Positions 1-9,230 are shown, counted from the first letter of the stretch. The stretch: DNA of 62,900 nt from Bacteroidaceae bacterium (GCA_017381015.1 JAFOCV010000091.1:1-62900), one strand, 5' to 3'. A program made the numbers and translations. Notes: generated by a model from the letters alone, not told the origin.

Positions 1-1
1 G

Positions 2-430
2 GAGGACAATGCTGCACACGTCACCACCCTGGGTCTGGGCGATTGCGTGGAAAGCCTCACTCTGACCAACGCCAAGTACAAGGTGTACGTGGAGCAGCGT
101 ACCGTATCGCGCAGCGCCCTCCGTGGTCCCGAAAGCACCGTACTTCGCCTGGAGATGGATGCCCTGTACAAGTACATCACCACCGTAGCCTTTGCCCACA
201 ACGTGGTGACTCCCAGTGACGACATCGACCATTTCATCTTCTACGTGAACGACATTCTCTCCGAGGTCAACACCTCCTACAACCAGCGCATGGCCGCTAA
301 AACTGAAAGCGGAAAGGGGAAAACGGAAAACTCCGTAGAAACGGGAAACGGAGAGGTGAGCCCCGAAGGCTCTGAGCCCTCTGAAGCCCCCTCTGAGCCC
401 GTCGAGGGCTCTGAGGAGGGAGAGGGATAG
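2..430 (+). CDS. DUF6261-like protein, 3' part only
   Basis: The reading frame is open from the window edge, so the start lies outside. The visible 142 residues align closely with the C-terminal half of the minus-strand protein at 39668-40480: both have TTLGLG, a TLTNAxYKV-like stretch, VAFAHxVVTPxDDID and NTSYNQRMAAKTESGKGK. That protein resembles the Bacteroidales DUF6261 family, whose function is unknown. The last 45 or so residues are a charged Glu/Ser/Pro/Gly tail, whose DNA contains the GAAAACGG repeat seen in spacers elsewhere. The gene is followed directly by a CTAG array. Family assignment is from recall of the pattern, so the paralogy is firmer than the family name. Confidence 0.7.
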   Translation, partial: EDNAAHVTTLGLGDCVESLTLTNAKYKVYVEQRTVSRSALRGPESTVLRLEMDALYKYITTVAFAHNVVTPSDDIDHFIFYVNDILSEVNTSYNQRMAAKTESGKGKTENSVETGNGEVSPEGSEPSEAPSEPVEGSEEGEG

Positions 431-478
431 GAAGGCCTAGGAGACCCTAGGAAGTCCTAGAAAATCTAGAAAGGCCTA
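430..478. repeat. CTAG array, about 10-bp period
   Basis: Five CTAG or CCTAG cores are spaced about 10 bp apart directly after the DUF6261-like stop codon. The same kind of array follows the paralogue at 39.6 kb and lies between ffh and the YqiA-like gene at 50.2 kb. Confidence 0.7.
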
Positions 479-522
479 TAAACTATCCACCCCCTCCCCC
501 CCCCTTCGGGGGTTGTCCGCAC

Positions 523-576
523 GTCGCACTGGAGAGTGCGACCCTCAGAGGGCACAGAATGACATTGAGTCATTCT
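523..576. other. two adjacent perfect hairpins in a 450-bp gene-free spacer
   Basis: GTCGCACT/AGTGCGAC (8-bp stem, loop GGAG, 523-542) is followed by AGAATGAC/GTCATTCT (8-bp stem, 5-nt loop, 556-576). Neither is followed by a T run, so they are not clear intrinsic terminators; they may stabilise or process the upstream mRNA. The rest of 431-879 holds a C-rich run near 490-510 and a possible promoter -7 element TAAATTTG at 812-819 for the next gene. I see no gene in it. Confidence 0.55.
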
Positions 577-879
577 TCTAAAGACCCTCTTCGCCCACTG
601 TCTCAGGGGGAGAGTCAGTTCCAGGCACTACCACTTTTCCCAACCTTTGATGTTGCTGGGGACATCGGAGGTTGGATTTTTTTGCTATATATTCCGTGCA
701 AAAAGCAAATGTTTGTGCTGAAAATATGGATTTTGCATTGTGGACGTGGCAATCGAGATAAAAAAGAGAAAATAATGTGGGGAAATGTGTTGTGTGTGTG
801 CGAAAATTTTCTAAATTTGTTAGCAGAAAAACTACATTCAATAGCATAAAAACACTATTAACCCCTAATACCTACGCTT

Positions 880-1599
880 ATGAAGAAAGTATTTTTTCTC
901 ACTATTGCGTTGCTAATGGGCACCATTGCAGCAATGGCACAGCCCAAGCCAGGTTTGTACAAACAGACCAAGTATCAGTCTGCCGATGGTCAGGAGATGG
1001 AGACTACAAACGACACTTATCTCATGATTAAGGATGGCAAAACCTATGAAATACAGACATACCATCAGGAGGGGGTTAGAAGAGCGTATGTTGTGGAAAA
1101 GGAGATGAGGGGTTTGCTTTCTGTGGCAGATGCTATCGTGTATTCCTGGATGTATAATCCTACTGGATATCCTGGTGCACAGAACGAAGTAAGAATAAGT
1201 AATGTGTATATGCCTGCTGAGAAAATCATGTCTGAGGAGATGAAGGAATTCCTGGACGTGATGGAGAGAGTGGGACAGAAGGGTGTGAAGAAGAACAAAC
1301 TCTTGGGCGTATGGCACGAGGCTGACGAGTCTTCTACATTATATTATAAGTACTATGACAAGAAGGTGCGCATGACGGCTCGCTTGGCCAAGGTGGGCGA
1401 CAATACATCTATAGTATTTACCATGGAGGATGTCAAGTACACCAAGGATGGTAATACGATAGAGGGTGGCAACCCTTGCACCATCAAATGGAATGGCACT
1501 GACAATCACGACCTGATATACGTGTACAATGGATACACCAACACCGAGAAGTGGGCACGCACCGCTATGCCTGATGAGGTGGTGGACATCTTCCGTTGA
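880..1599 (+). CDS. secreted protein of unknown function
   Basis: 239 residues. Residues 1-20 form a clear signal peptide (MKK, hydrophobic core, then AMAQ), so the protein is exported; there is no lipobox cysteine, so it is probably periplasmic or outer-surface. The mature part is rich in Tyr, Thr and charged residues and looks beta-rich, with TYEIQTYHQEG near residue 55 and GVWHEADESSTLYYKYY near 143. It resembles small Bacteroidales lipocalin-like or DUF4488-type proteins in style, but I cannot place it in a family. It is 49 bp upstream of lplA on the same strand and could be co-transcribed, although no link to glycine metabolism is visible. Confidence 0.75.
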   Translation: MKKVFFLTIALLMGTIAAMAQPKPGLYKQTKYQSADGQEMETTNDTYLMIKDGKTYEIQTYHQEGVRRAYVVEKEMRGLLSVADAIVYSWMYNPTGYPGAQNEVRISNVYMPAEKIMSEEMKEFLDVMERVGQKGVKKNKLLGVWHEADESSTLYYKYYDKKVRMTARLAKVGDNTSIVFTMEDVKYTKDGNTIEGGNPCTIKWNGTDNHDLIYVYNGYTNTEKWARTAMPDEVVDIFR

Positions 1600-1648
1600 T
1601 ACATGCACAAGAAAGTAAAGAGAGTACGTTCGCATAGCTGATACACAG

Positions 1649-2680
1649 ATGACTGAATGTATATTCCCTGCTATAAGCGTCTCCTTCCCCTCAAATTGCA
1701 GGGGGAGGAGAGCTGCGTTTTATCTGGCAGCAGAGGAGTATATAGCCACCAGGATGCCAGAGGGCAATTACCTGTTTACGTGGCAAACGAAGCCCACCGT
1801 GGTGATGGGTAGGAATCAGAATGCTTATGCCGAATTGGACGTGGACTTTTGCCACCAAGAGGGCATAGACATAATACGAAGAAAGAGCGGAGGGGGTAGC
1901 ATCTTTGCCAACGAGGGCAATGTGATGACAAGCCTGGTGACGGGCAAAGGTGCCGTGGAACCCATGTTCAGAGAGTATGCCAACAACGTGGCGGCAAGCC
2001 TCAGAGCCCTGGGTGCAGAGGTGGAGGTATCTGGCAGAAACGACATAGTGCTCATCTGCGATGGCGTGAAGGGTAAGATATGCGGCAATGCCTTTTACCA
2101 TCTGGCCAATAGCAACATAGTGCATGGTACCATGCTGTATGATACCGACCAGCGATTGATGAAGGGAGCGCTGACACCGCAGCGTGCCAAACTCCTCTCC
2201 AAGGGAGTGAAGAGCGTGGAAAGCAGAATAGCCCTGCTCAAGGACGTGCTGCCCGAGATGACCGTGGCACAATTGCAGGAGCATATAGTGGGGAGTCTGA
2301 CCAACAGGTCGCTGGGTCTGACGGCAGACGACGTAAGACGGATAGAAGAGATAGAAAGCGGCTACTATGAGCCCTCCTTTCTGATGGGACGGCAAAGCCT
2401 GAAGGACGCATCGGTGATGTGCCGTGCCAGGATAGAGGGATGCGGCGATGTGGCGCTGGCCTTTGAGATAGAAAATGGAATGGTGAGTGCGGTGAGGCTC
2501 GAGGGCGATTACTTTGAAATGGGAGATGCCGAGAGTGCCTTTGCCGAGGCCTTTGTATCGTGTCCATGGACGGAAAACAAATTGCTGGAGCGCATAGCGC
2601 AGCACCAACCCTATAAAACCATCAGAGGTATGCAGGAGCATCACCTCGTGACAATGTTGAACGAATACCTAAAACAATAA
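1649..2680 (+). CDS. lplA: lipoate-protein ligase A
   Basis: 343 residues, normal for LplA. It activates lipoate with ATP and attaches it to the target lysine of lipoyl proteins, here most likely the H protein encoded two genes downstream. Visible marks: FYLAAEEYIATR at 24-35, the lipoate-pocket motif RRKSGGGSIFANEGN at 77-91, and the catalytic-lysine region KGKICGNAFYH at 141-151 (probable catalytic K143). The C-terminal domain (about 260-343) is the LplA accessory domain. It is followed 9 bp later by gcvT, so it looks like the first enzyme of the glycine-cleavage operon. The DNA around 1681-1710 can fold into a CTCCT-CCCC/GGGG-AGGAG hairpin close to the start codon, which may affect translation. 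Confidence 0.93.
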   Translation: MTECIFPAISVSFPSNCRGRRAAFYLAAEEYIATRMPEGNYLFTWQTKPTVVMGRNQNAYAELDVDFCHQEGIDIIRRKSGGGSIFANEGNVMTSLVTGKGAVEPMFREYANNVAASLRALGAEVEVSGRNDIVLICDGVKGKICGNAFYHLANSNIVHGTMLYDTDQRLMKGALTPQRAKLLSKGVKSVESRIALLKDVLPEMTVAQLQEHIVGSLTNRSLGLTADDVRRIEEIESGYYEPSFLMGRQSLKDASVMCRARIEGCGDVALAFEIENGMVSAVRLEGDYFEMGDAESAFAEAFVSCPWTENKLLERIAQHQPYKTIRGMQEHHLVTMLNEYLKQ

Positions 2681-2689
2681 AACACAACT

Positions 2690-3778
2690 ATGACTGAGAA
2701 AAGAACATGTCTTTATGACAAGCACCTGGAGCTGAAAGCCAAGATGGTGCCTTTCGGAGGTTTTGAGATGCCTATTCAATACTCTGATATAGTGGACGAG
2801 CACAATGCCGTGCGACAGGCATGCGGCGTGTTTGACGTGAGCCACATGGGCGAGGTCTTGGTGACAGGACCTGAGGCTGAGAAGTTTGTACAATACATCT
2901 TTACCAACGACATAGCCAATGCTCCCATAGGCAAGATATACTATGGTATGATGCTGCACGAGACGGGTGGCACGATAGACGACCTGCTGGTCTACAAGAT
3001 GGGGGAGCATAAGTTCTTCCTCGTTATCAATGCTGCCAATATAGACAAGGACTATAAGTGGATAGAGGAGCAGGCAGAGCGCTTCAATGTGATTACTGAG
3101 AATCAGAGCGACTATTACGGTCAGGTGGCCGTGCAAGGTCCTGACTCGGAAAAGGTGCTGGCAGAGTGCCTGGGCCTGGCGTGCGAGGACTTGGTGTTCT
3201 ATACCTTCAAGACCATTCAGGTGGAGGGCGAGACACTCATCGTCAGTCGTACGGGTTATACCGGCGAGGACGGCTTTGAGATATACGGTAGTCATGCATG
3301 GATACAGGGCGCTTGGGACAAGTTGATAGCTCATGGCGTAAAGCCTTGCGGCCTTGGATGCCGAGACACATTGAGATTCGAGGTGGGATTGCCATTGTAT
3401 GGCGACGAGCTTCTGGACGACATCACTCCGCTGGAGGCAGGCTTGGGCATGTTTGTCAAGCTGGACAAGGATAACTTCATAGGCAAGGATGCCTTGGTAA
3501 AGCAGAAGGCAGAGGGCTTGAAGCGCAAGATAGTGGGCATAGAACTGTCTGGCAGAGCCATACCACGTCATGGCTACGATGTGGTGGTGGGTGATGAGGT
3601 GGTTGGTAGTGTGACAACGGGTTACAACTCCATCTCCACTGGCAAGAGTGTGTGCATGGCAATGGTCAACATAGAGCACACCCAGATGGGCACTCCCGTG
3701 CAGATACGCATCCACAAGAAGTTGCAAGATGGTGTGGTGTGCAAGAAGCGCTTCTATGAGAAGAGTTATAAGCGATGA
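2690..3778 (+). CDS. gcvT: aminomethyltransferase, T protein of the glycine cleavage system
   Basis: 362 residues, full length. Transfers the methylene group from aminomethyl-lipoyl GcvH to tetrahydrofolate, releasing ammonia, in the cytoplasm. Marks: LKAKMVPFGGFEMPIQYSDI near residue 16, VFDVSHMGEV near 46-55 (GVFDVSHMG is a family signature), the folate-site region RTGYTGEDGFEIY near 186-198, and the C-terminal GKSVCMAMV. It lies between lplA and gcvH, but 551 bp separate it from gcvH, an unusually long gap for an operon; see the next entry. Confidence 0.97.
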   Translation: MTEKRTCLYDKHLELKAKMVPFGGFEMPIQYSDIVDEHNAVRQACGVFDVSHMGEVLVTGPEAEKFVQYIFTNDIANAPIGKIYYGMMLHETGGTIDDLLVYKMGEHKFFLVINAANIDKDYKWIEEQAERFNVITENQSDYYGQVAVQGPDSEKVLAECLGLACEDLVFYTFKTIQVEGETLIVSRTGYTGEDGFEIYGSHAWIQGAWDKLIAHGVKPCGLGCRDTLRFEVGLPLYGDELLDDITPLEAGLGMFVKLDKDNFIGKDALVKQKAEGLKRKIVGIELSGRAIPRHGYDVVVGDEVVGSVTTGYNSISTGKSVCMAMVNIEHTQMGTPVQIRIHKKLQDGVVCKKRFYEKSYKR

Positions 3779-4329
3779 GAGACGAGCGATTAGCGATTAG
3801 CGACGAGCGATTAGAGATGAACATGGATTATATTTTATCAACTGATGAAACATGATTAAACTGAATCTTCATAGCTATTAGTTTTCTTTCACTCGATGGC
3901 CACTCGCAGCTTCGCACGATGGCCTACTGATGAAAACAAGATGACAGAGGAGCGGCCCCCCGGCATCAGTATTCATCTGTCGTTAATCAAGCGAAGATTT
4001 GATTAACATCTAAAGAGAAGAGTTCACACTCTACAAGGATATAAATCATGTTAAATCTCGTGCAATCTCGTTGATAAATTACTAATAGAGTACAGATGAG
4101 CGATTAGCGATTAGAGATTATTCAGAATACTCGGAATACTCAGAATACTCAGAGTACTCAGAATAATCAGAATTCTCAGAGCACAGACGAGCGAATCTTT
4201 CGAATAAGAACAAAAACAAAAAGATAAATTTTACCTAAAATAAATCATTAACATTAGACCTATCTGATGCAAAAGCGGTTCCCTCCATTCAGGGAGGGGT
4301 AGGGTGGGTCTCCTAAATCTAATATCATT
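3779..4329. other. 551-bp repeat-rich spacer between gcvT and gcvH
   Basis: Holds no gene I can support. From the left: degenerate GCGATTA repeats (3785-3815), an inverted repeat GTTAATCAA/TTGATTAAC with 8-nt loop at 3982-4007, more GCGATTA repeats near 4098-4116, an array of about seven 9-bp CAGAATACT-type units (4117-4180), and a CCCTCC/GGAGGG hairpin near 4272-4290. No convincing glycine riboswitch or TAnnTTTG promoter was found, so gcvH may be read through from upstream. Confidence 0.6.
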
Positions 4330-4707
4330 ATGGCAAAAGTAATTGAAGGTCTCTACTATAGCGAGAGCCACGAGTATGTAAGAGTAGATGGTGAGTACGG
4401 TTACGTTGGTATCACTGATTATGCACAGGAGCAGTTGGGCAACGTGGTATACGTGGATATGCCCGAGGTGGACGACGAAGTGACCGCTGGTGAGGACTTT
4501 GGCGCAGTAGAGAGCGTTAAGGCTGCTAGCGACCTTATCTCTCCCGTGAGTGGCGTGGTGGTGGAAATCAATGAGGACCTGGAGGACCAACCAGAATTGA
4601 TAAACCAGGACGCTTTCGAGAACTGGATTATGAAGGTGAAGATTGCCGACCCTTCAGAACTGGAAGGACTCATGAGCGCCTCTGAGTATGAGAGTACATG
4701 CAAGTAA
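4330..4707 (+). CDS. gcvH: glycine cleavage system H protein
   Basis: 125 residues, normal for GcvH. It is the lipoylated shuttle that carries the aminomethyl group between the P, T and L proteins. The lipoyl-lysine site is ESVKAASD, with K64 as the modified residue, in the usual hairpin turn between two beta strands; VGITDYAQEQLG (26-37) and ISPVSG (70-75) are also typical. lplA two genes upstream is the likely enzyme that lipoylates it. It is followed 5 bp later by the GAAAACGG inverted repeat. Confidence 0.97.
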   Translation: MAKVIEGLYYSESHEYVRVDGEYGYVGITDYAQEQLGNVVYVDMPEVDDEVTAGEDFGAVESVKAASDLISPVSGVVVEINEDLEDQPELINQDAFENWIMKVKIADPSELEGLMSASEYESTCK

Positions 4708-4712
4708 TTATT

Positions 4713-4784
4713 AAAACGGAAAGGTGAAAACGGAAAACGGAAAACTTACTCGCAGATTTCCGTTTTCACATTTCCGTTTTCACA
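4713..4784. repeat. GAAAACGG inverted repeat between gcvH and gcvPA
   Basis: Left arm CGGAAAGGTGAAAACGGAAA and a following AACGGAAAAC repeat face a right arm built of TTTCCGTTTTCAC units. The RNA could form a long A/U-rich stem between two cistrons. The same element recurs between gcvPB and lpdA (7640-7762), and a single arm is part of the coding sequence of both DUF6261-like genes. Confidence 0.75.
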
Positions 4785-4795
4785 TTGTTAAGCCT

Positions 4796-6142
4796 ATGAA
4801 GTATTTCCCACATACCGCCAATGACCTTCAGGAGATGCTGAAGGTTGTTGGCGTTGGTTCTTTGGAGGAATTGTATTCTGAGATTCCTGAAGAACTAATA
4901 TTCAATAAGGAACTCAACTTGCCCTCTGCTATGTCGGAGATAGAGGTGAGAAGAGTGATAGGGCAGTTGGCTCAGGAGAACAAACCCCTGGTGTCGTTTG
5001 CAGGTGCTGGTGTGTATGACCATTACACACCCAGTGTGGTGCCGTATATAGCATCGCGCTCAGAGTTTTCCACCTCGTACACTCCGTATCAGGCAGAAAT
5101 ATCTCAGGGTACTCTGCAATACATCTTCGAGTATCAAACCATGATGGCGGACCTCACCGGTATGGACATCTCCAATGCATCCATGTATGATGGTTCTACG
5201 GCCACCGCCGAGGCCATGATGATGTGCGTGGCGGCAGCCAAGAAGCGCAACAAGGTGCTCATCTCCGAGACGTTCAATCCTGCCGTGATGCGCGTGGTGG
5301 AGACCTATGCCAAGTATCATGGTGTGGACCTGGTGAAGGTAGGTGCCAAGGATGGCGTGACCGACATGCAGGCATTGCATGCATTGCTGGAGGGTGATGA
5401 TGTGGCTGGTGTATTGGTGGCACAACCCAATTACTATGGCATCATAGAGGACTTTAGCGGTCTTGCCGAAAAGTGTCATGCCCACAAGGCTTTGCTGGCT
5501 ATCAATACGATGGCCTCTGCATTGGGCGTGCTCAAGTCGCCAGGCGAATGGGGTGCCGACATTGCCTGTGGCGAGGCACAGAGCCTGGGTATTCCCACCT
5601 GTTATGGTGGACCATACATCGGTTATCTCTGTACCACCAATGCCTTGATAAGAAAGATGCCAGGCAGATTGGTGGGTGCCACAACGGACGTGGATGGCAA
5701 GCGTTGCTTCGTGCTGACCATGCAAGCCAGAGAGCAGCACATACGTCGCGAAAAGGCTACGTCCAACATCTGTACGGCTCAGGGATTCATGTGCCTCTAT
5801 GTGGCATCGTATCTGGCTCTGATGGGCAAGAAGGGATTGCACGAGGTGAACGAGATATCCTATGGCGGTGCACACGAACTGAAGGAGCGCTTGCTTGGGA
5901 TAGAGGGCTTTGCCGAGGCTTATCTCGGTCAACCCTTCCTCAATGAATTTACACTCCGTTATTCGGGCAATATAGATGCCTTGCAGGGATATCTGTGCCA
6001 GAAGGGCTTCATAGCTGGTGTCAAGGCCGAGGGCAAGGCAGATGAAATGATATTTGCCGTGACCGAGCAGCGCAGTGCCGAGGAGATGGATAGATTCTTG
6101 TGTGCAATAGCAGAGGGTGTGAAAGAAAGTATTAACCAATAA
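4796..6142 (+). CDS. gcvPA: glycine dehydrogenase (decarboxylating) subunit 1
   Basis: 448 residues from the ATG at 4796, matching the usual length of about 440-450. An in-frame ATG at 4724 exists, but its 24 extra residues are translated from the spacer repeat, so I reject it; MKYFPHTANDLQEML is a typical family start. With GcvPB it forms the P protein, which decarboxylates glycine on PLP and loads the aminomethyl group onto GcvH. Marks: EFSTSYTPYQAEISQGTLQ near 91-109, GMDISNASMYDGSTATAEA near 126-144, and MPGRLVG near 287. It is followed 16 bp later by gcvPB. Confidence 0.95.
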   Translation: MKYFPHTANDLQEMLKVVGVGSLEELYSEIPEELIFNKELNLPSAMSEIEVRRVIGQLAQENKPLVSFAGAGVYDHYTPSVVPYIASRSEFSTSYTPYQAEISQGTLQYIFEYQTMMADLTGMDISNASMYDGSTATAEAMMMCVAAAKKRNKVLISETFNPAVMRVVETYAKYHGVDLVKVGAKDGVTDMQALHALLEGDDVAGVLVAQPNYYGIIEDFSGLAEKCHAHKALLAINTMASALGVLKSPGEWGADIACGEAQSLGIPTCYGGPYIGYLCTTNALIRKMPGRLVGATTDVDGKRCFVLTMQAREQHIRREKATSNICTAQGFMCLYVASYLALMGKKGLHEVNEISYGGAHELKERLLGIEGFAEAYLGQPFLNEFTLRYSGNIDALQGYLCQKGFIAGVKAEGKADEMIFAVTEQRSAEEMDRFLCAIAEGVKESINQ

Positions 6143-6158
6143 AATCCCCCACGACTAT

Positions 6159-7640
6159 ATGAATAAGACTTATTACGGAAAACTCATATTCGAACTTTCC
6201 ACACCAGGATGTATTGGTTATTCTTTGCCAGAAAACAAATGGTGCAAACATAAATTGACTGACCTGCCCGAGCATCTGCTCAGGGCTGAGGATACCATCT
6301 TGCCAGAGGTGGACGAACTATCGGTGGTAAGGCATTACACCAATATGTCCAACAACAACTTTGGCGTGGATACGGGTTTCTATCCCTTGGGCAGTTGTAC
6401 CATGAAGTACAATCCCAAGATAAACGAGGAGATGGCGGCATTGCCAGGCTTTGTGGCACTGCATCCGCATCAACCCGTTGCCACTTCGCAAGGCGCCTTG
6501 GCACTGTATTACAATGTGCAGAAGAGCCTGTCGGAGATAGCAGGATTGCATGAGTTTACACTGAATCCCTTTGCCGGTGCTCATGGCGAGTTGACCGGTT
6601 TGATGGTGATACGCAGATATCATGAAAAGCGAGGCGACGTGAAGCGTACCAAGATAATAGTGCCCGATTCGGCTCATGGTACCAATCCCGCATCGGCGGC
6701 CGTGTGCGGTTTGCAGATAGTGGAGGTGAAGAGCACACCCGATGGCACCGTGGACGTGGAGGACTTGAAACCCCTCTTGGGCGATGACATCGCTGGCATG
6801 ATGATGACCAACCCCAACACCTTGGGCATCTTTGAAAAGAAGATACCAGAGATAGCACGACTGGTGCACGAATGTGGCGGTTTGATGTATTACGATGGTG
6901 CCAACCTGAATCCTATGCTGGGCGTATGCCGTCCTGGCGATATGGGATTTGACGTGATGCATATCAACTTGCACAAGACATTCTCCACACCTCATGGTGG
7001 TGGCGGTCCTGGTAGCGGTCCTGTGGGCGTGAGAAAGGGCCTGGAAGAATACTTGCCCAATCCACAGGTTAAGCTCAAGCAGGATGGTACCTATGCCTTG
7101 GAGTATAATCCCGAATCGCTTGGTGCCGTATCTGCCTTCCTTGGTAACTATGGCGTGGTGATTCGCGCCTATGCTTATCTGCTCACTCTTGGCAAGGAAA
7201 ATGTGCCCCTGGCAGGTAAATTGTCGGTACTTAATGCCAATTACATCAAGGAGTGCCTGAAGGGGTACTACAAGTTGCCCATAGATGGATTGTGCAAGCA
7301 TGAATTCGTCTTTGACGGACTTAGAGAAGAGTATGGTGGCGACCATCACGATGCTGGTCATGTGACCACGCTGGATGTGGCAAAACGATTGCTGGATTAT
7401 GGATTCCATGCTCCCACGATATACTTCCCATTGCTCTTCCACGAGGCTATGATGATAGAGCCCACGGAGACGGAGAGCAAGAAGACCTTGGACGAGTTTA
7501 TCGAGGTGATGAAGAAGATAGCCATCGAGGCACGCGACCAGAGAGAGATGCTCAAGACGGCTCCGCATGACACACCGGTGCGCAGATTGGATGACGTGAA
7601 GGCTGTGAAGGAACCCAAGTTTACTTATAAAACTTTATAA
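6159..7640 (+). CDS. gcvPB: glycine dehydrogenase (decarboxylating) subunit 2
   Basis: 493 residues, full length. Carries the PLP-binding lysine of the P protein: NLHKTFSTPHGGGGPG at 270-285, with K273 as the Schiff-base residue and the following glycine-rich loop. Other marks are FYPLGSCTMKYNPK near 74-87 and VPDSAHGTNPASA near 168-180. Works as a heterotetramer with GcvPA. The split P protein (two genes rather than a single gcvP) is seen in many anaerobes. The stop codon overlaps the start of the second GAAAACGG repeat element. Confidence 0.96.
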   Translation: MNKTYYGKLIFELSTPGCIGYSLPENKWCKHKLTDLPEHLLRAEDTILPEVDELSVVRHYTNMSNNNFGVDTGFYPLGSCTMKYNPKINEEMAALPGFVALHPHQPVATSQGALALYYNVQKSLSEIAGLHEFTLNPFAGAHGELTGLMVIRRYHEKRGDVKRTKIIVPDSAHGTNPASAAVCGLQIVEVKSTPDGTVDVEDLKPLLGDDIAGMMMTNPNTLGIFEKKIPEIARLVHECGGLMYYDGANLNPMLGVCRPGDMGFDVMHINLHKTFSTPHGGGGPGSGPVGVRKGLEEYLPNPQVKLKQDGTYALEYNPESLGAVSAFLGNYGVVIRAYAYLLTLGKENVPLAGKLSVLNANYIKECLKGYYKLPIDGLCKHEFVFDGLREEYGGDHHDAGHVTTLDVAKRLLDYGFHAPTIYFPLLFHEAMMIEPTETESKKTLDEFIEVMKKIAIEARDQREMLKTAPHDTPVRRLDDVKAVKEPKFTYKTL

Positions 7641-7762
7641 AACGGAAAGGTAAAAACGGAAAACGGAAAACTCAAAGTAATCCGAGTATTCTGAGCATAT
7701 GAATATTCTGAGCGCTCCCAGTTAAAGAGCAGTTTTCCGTTTTCACATTTCACTTTTCCGTT
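7640..7762. repeat. GAAAACGG inverted repeat with short 9-bp repeats inside
   Basis: CGGAAAGG and AAAACGGAAAACGGAAAACT on the left face AGTTTTCCGTTTTCAC and a later CACTTTTCCG on the right, about 70 bp apart. Between the arms are two or three GTATTCTGA-type units of the 9-bp family (7682-7713). It fills the gcvPB-lpdA gap and ends about 10 bp before the lpdA start. Confidence 0.7.
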
Positions 7763-7772
7763 CGTTAAAACT

Positions 7773-9113
7773 ATGACTCATCAACTGATTATCATAGGTG
7801 CAGGCCCTGGCGGTTATGAAGTAGCCGTCAAGGCCGCCAAACAGGGATTGAATGTCCTGGTGGTGGAGGCCAGAAAGGTGGGAGGCACATGCCTCAATGA
7901 GGGTTGTATACCCACGAAATGCCTCTGTCACAATGCCACCTTGCTTCAGTACCTGAAAGAGGCTTCATCAGCAGGTATCCACATTGATGGCGTGCGCTTT
8001 CAATTGTCGGATGCCATAGACAGAAAGGATAGCATAGTCGGCCAGTTGGCATCGGGCATAGAATCCTTGATGAAGACTCCCGGCATAAGTTTTGTGCAAG
8101 GCAAGGCTCGCTTCGTTGACCAAAACACTATCGAGGTGGAAGGGCAGGAATATTCGGCCCCCAATATCATCATTGCCACGGGTTCGGTGACCAAATTCTT
8201 GCCCATCGAGGGTGCGCATTCAGATGGAGTGGTGACATCTACGGAGATGCTCAATCTGAGAGACCTTCCCCAACGATTGTGCATCATAGGTGGTGGCGTG
8301 ATAGGTATGGAATTTGCTTCCATATTCAATGCGTTTGGAAGCCAGGTTACCGTGGTGGAGTTTTGCAAGGAGATTTTGCCAGCCTTTGACAAGGACATAG
8401 CCAAGCGATTGCGCACGGCTTTGAAGAAGCAGGGTATTACGTTCAAGACGGGTGCCGCCGTATCAGCCATAAAGGACGGAGACGGATGCAAGGTGGTGGA
8501 GTATACGGAGAAGTCTTCCACCCAGAGCGTGGAGGCCGACTTGGTGCTGATGGCCGTTGGTCGTGTGGCAAATGTGGCTTCGCTCAATCTGGACGACATC
8601 GGCATAGAATACACGCCCAAGGGTATTGTGGTCAATGAGAATATGCAGACGTCCTTGCCTCACATCTATGCCGTGGGCGATGTGAATGGTAAGTGCCAGT
8701 TGGCTCATGCCGCTACCTTCCAGAGCTATCGCGCCTTGAACCATATCATGGGATGCGAAGACTCTATCAACTTTGACATCATGCCAGCCGCCGTGTTTAC
8801 CACACCCGAGGTGGCAAGCGTGGGGTTGTCTGAGGAAGCAGCCGAGGCACAAGGCATCAAGTATACCGCCCGCAAGGCTTTCTATCGTGCCAACGGCAAG
8901 GCCCTGGCAATGGGAGCCGACGAGGGCTTGGTAAAGGTGCTTGTGGATGAACAGCAGAAGATAATAGGATGCCATATCCTGGGAGAACATGCTTCTGATA
9001 TGATTCACGAGGCTTCCACGCTGATGAACGCTGGTGCCACCTTGCATCAATTGGCTAGCAATATACATGCTCATCCCTCATTGAGCGAAATACTTTTGGC
9101 TTGCGCTGAATAG
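7773..9113 (+). CDS. lpdA: dihydrolipoyl dehydrogenase, L protein
   Basis: 446 residues, typical of the E3/L-protein family. Re-oxidises the dihydrolipoyl group of GcvH with NAD+ through FAD and a redox-active disulfide. Marks: FAD-binding IIGAGPGGYEVAVKAA at 7-22, the disulfide GGTCLNEGCIPTKC (C40 and C45), the NAD-binding IIGGGVIGMEFASIF near 170, AVGDVNG near 306, and the C-terminal HAHPSLSE with its catalytic His. Its position at the end of the gcv set suggests an L protein dedicated to glycine cleavage; no 2-oxoacid dehydrogenase gene is present in the window. Confidence 0.95.
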   Translation: MTHQLIIIGAGPGGYEVAVKAAKQGLNVLVVEARKVGGTCLNEGCIPTKCLCHNATLLQYLKEASSAGIHIDGVRFQLSDAIDRKDSIVGQLASGIESLMKTPGISFVQGKARFVDQNTIEVEGQEYSAPNIIIATGSVTKFLPIEGAHSDGVVTSTEMLNLRDLPQRLCIIGGGVIGMEFASIFNAFGSQVTVVEFCKEILPAFDKDIAKRLRTALKKQGITFKTGAAVSAIKDGDGCKVVEYTEKSSTQSVEADLVLMAVGRVANVASLNLDDIGIEYTPKGIVVNENMQTSLPHIYAVGDVNGKCQLAHAATFQSYRALNHIMGCEDSINFDIMPAAVFTTPEVASVGLSEEAAEAQGIKYTARKAFYRANGKALAMGADEGLVKVLVDEQQKIIGCHILGEHASDMIHEASTLMNAGATLHQLASNIHAHPSLSEILLACAE

Positions 9114-9129
9114 GGAAGAGAACCTACCT

Positions 9130-9192
9130 GATTATTCTGAGTACTCCGAGTATTCTGAGTATTATGATTATTCTGATTATTCTGATTATTCC
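9130..9192. repeat. 9-bp TCTGAnTAC-type array after lpdA
   Basis: About seven units of the form ATTCTGAGT/ACTCCGAGT/ATTCTGATT, period 9. It starts 17 bp after the lpdA stop and precedes the hairpin at 9231. Confidence 0.75.
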
Positions 9193-9230
9193 AATTCCTC
9201 CGGGCATGTGATGTCGAAGGAGAAAATAAA

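Noticed and set aside
3779..4329. Glycine riboswitch before gcvH
   Set aside because: No tandem aptamer-like conserved cores could be found; the spacer is mostly short repeats.
4724..4795. N-terminal extension of gcvPA
   Set aside because: The 24 extra codons are the GAAAACGG repeat; the conserved protein start is at 4796.
6318..7568. 416-residue frame opposite gcvPB, and similar long frames opposite lplA, gcvT, gcvPA, tex and the Pif1-like gene
   Set aside because: Each is a shadow of a well-supported gene on the other strand, with a His/Gln/Leu-rich composition typical of antisense translation.
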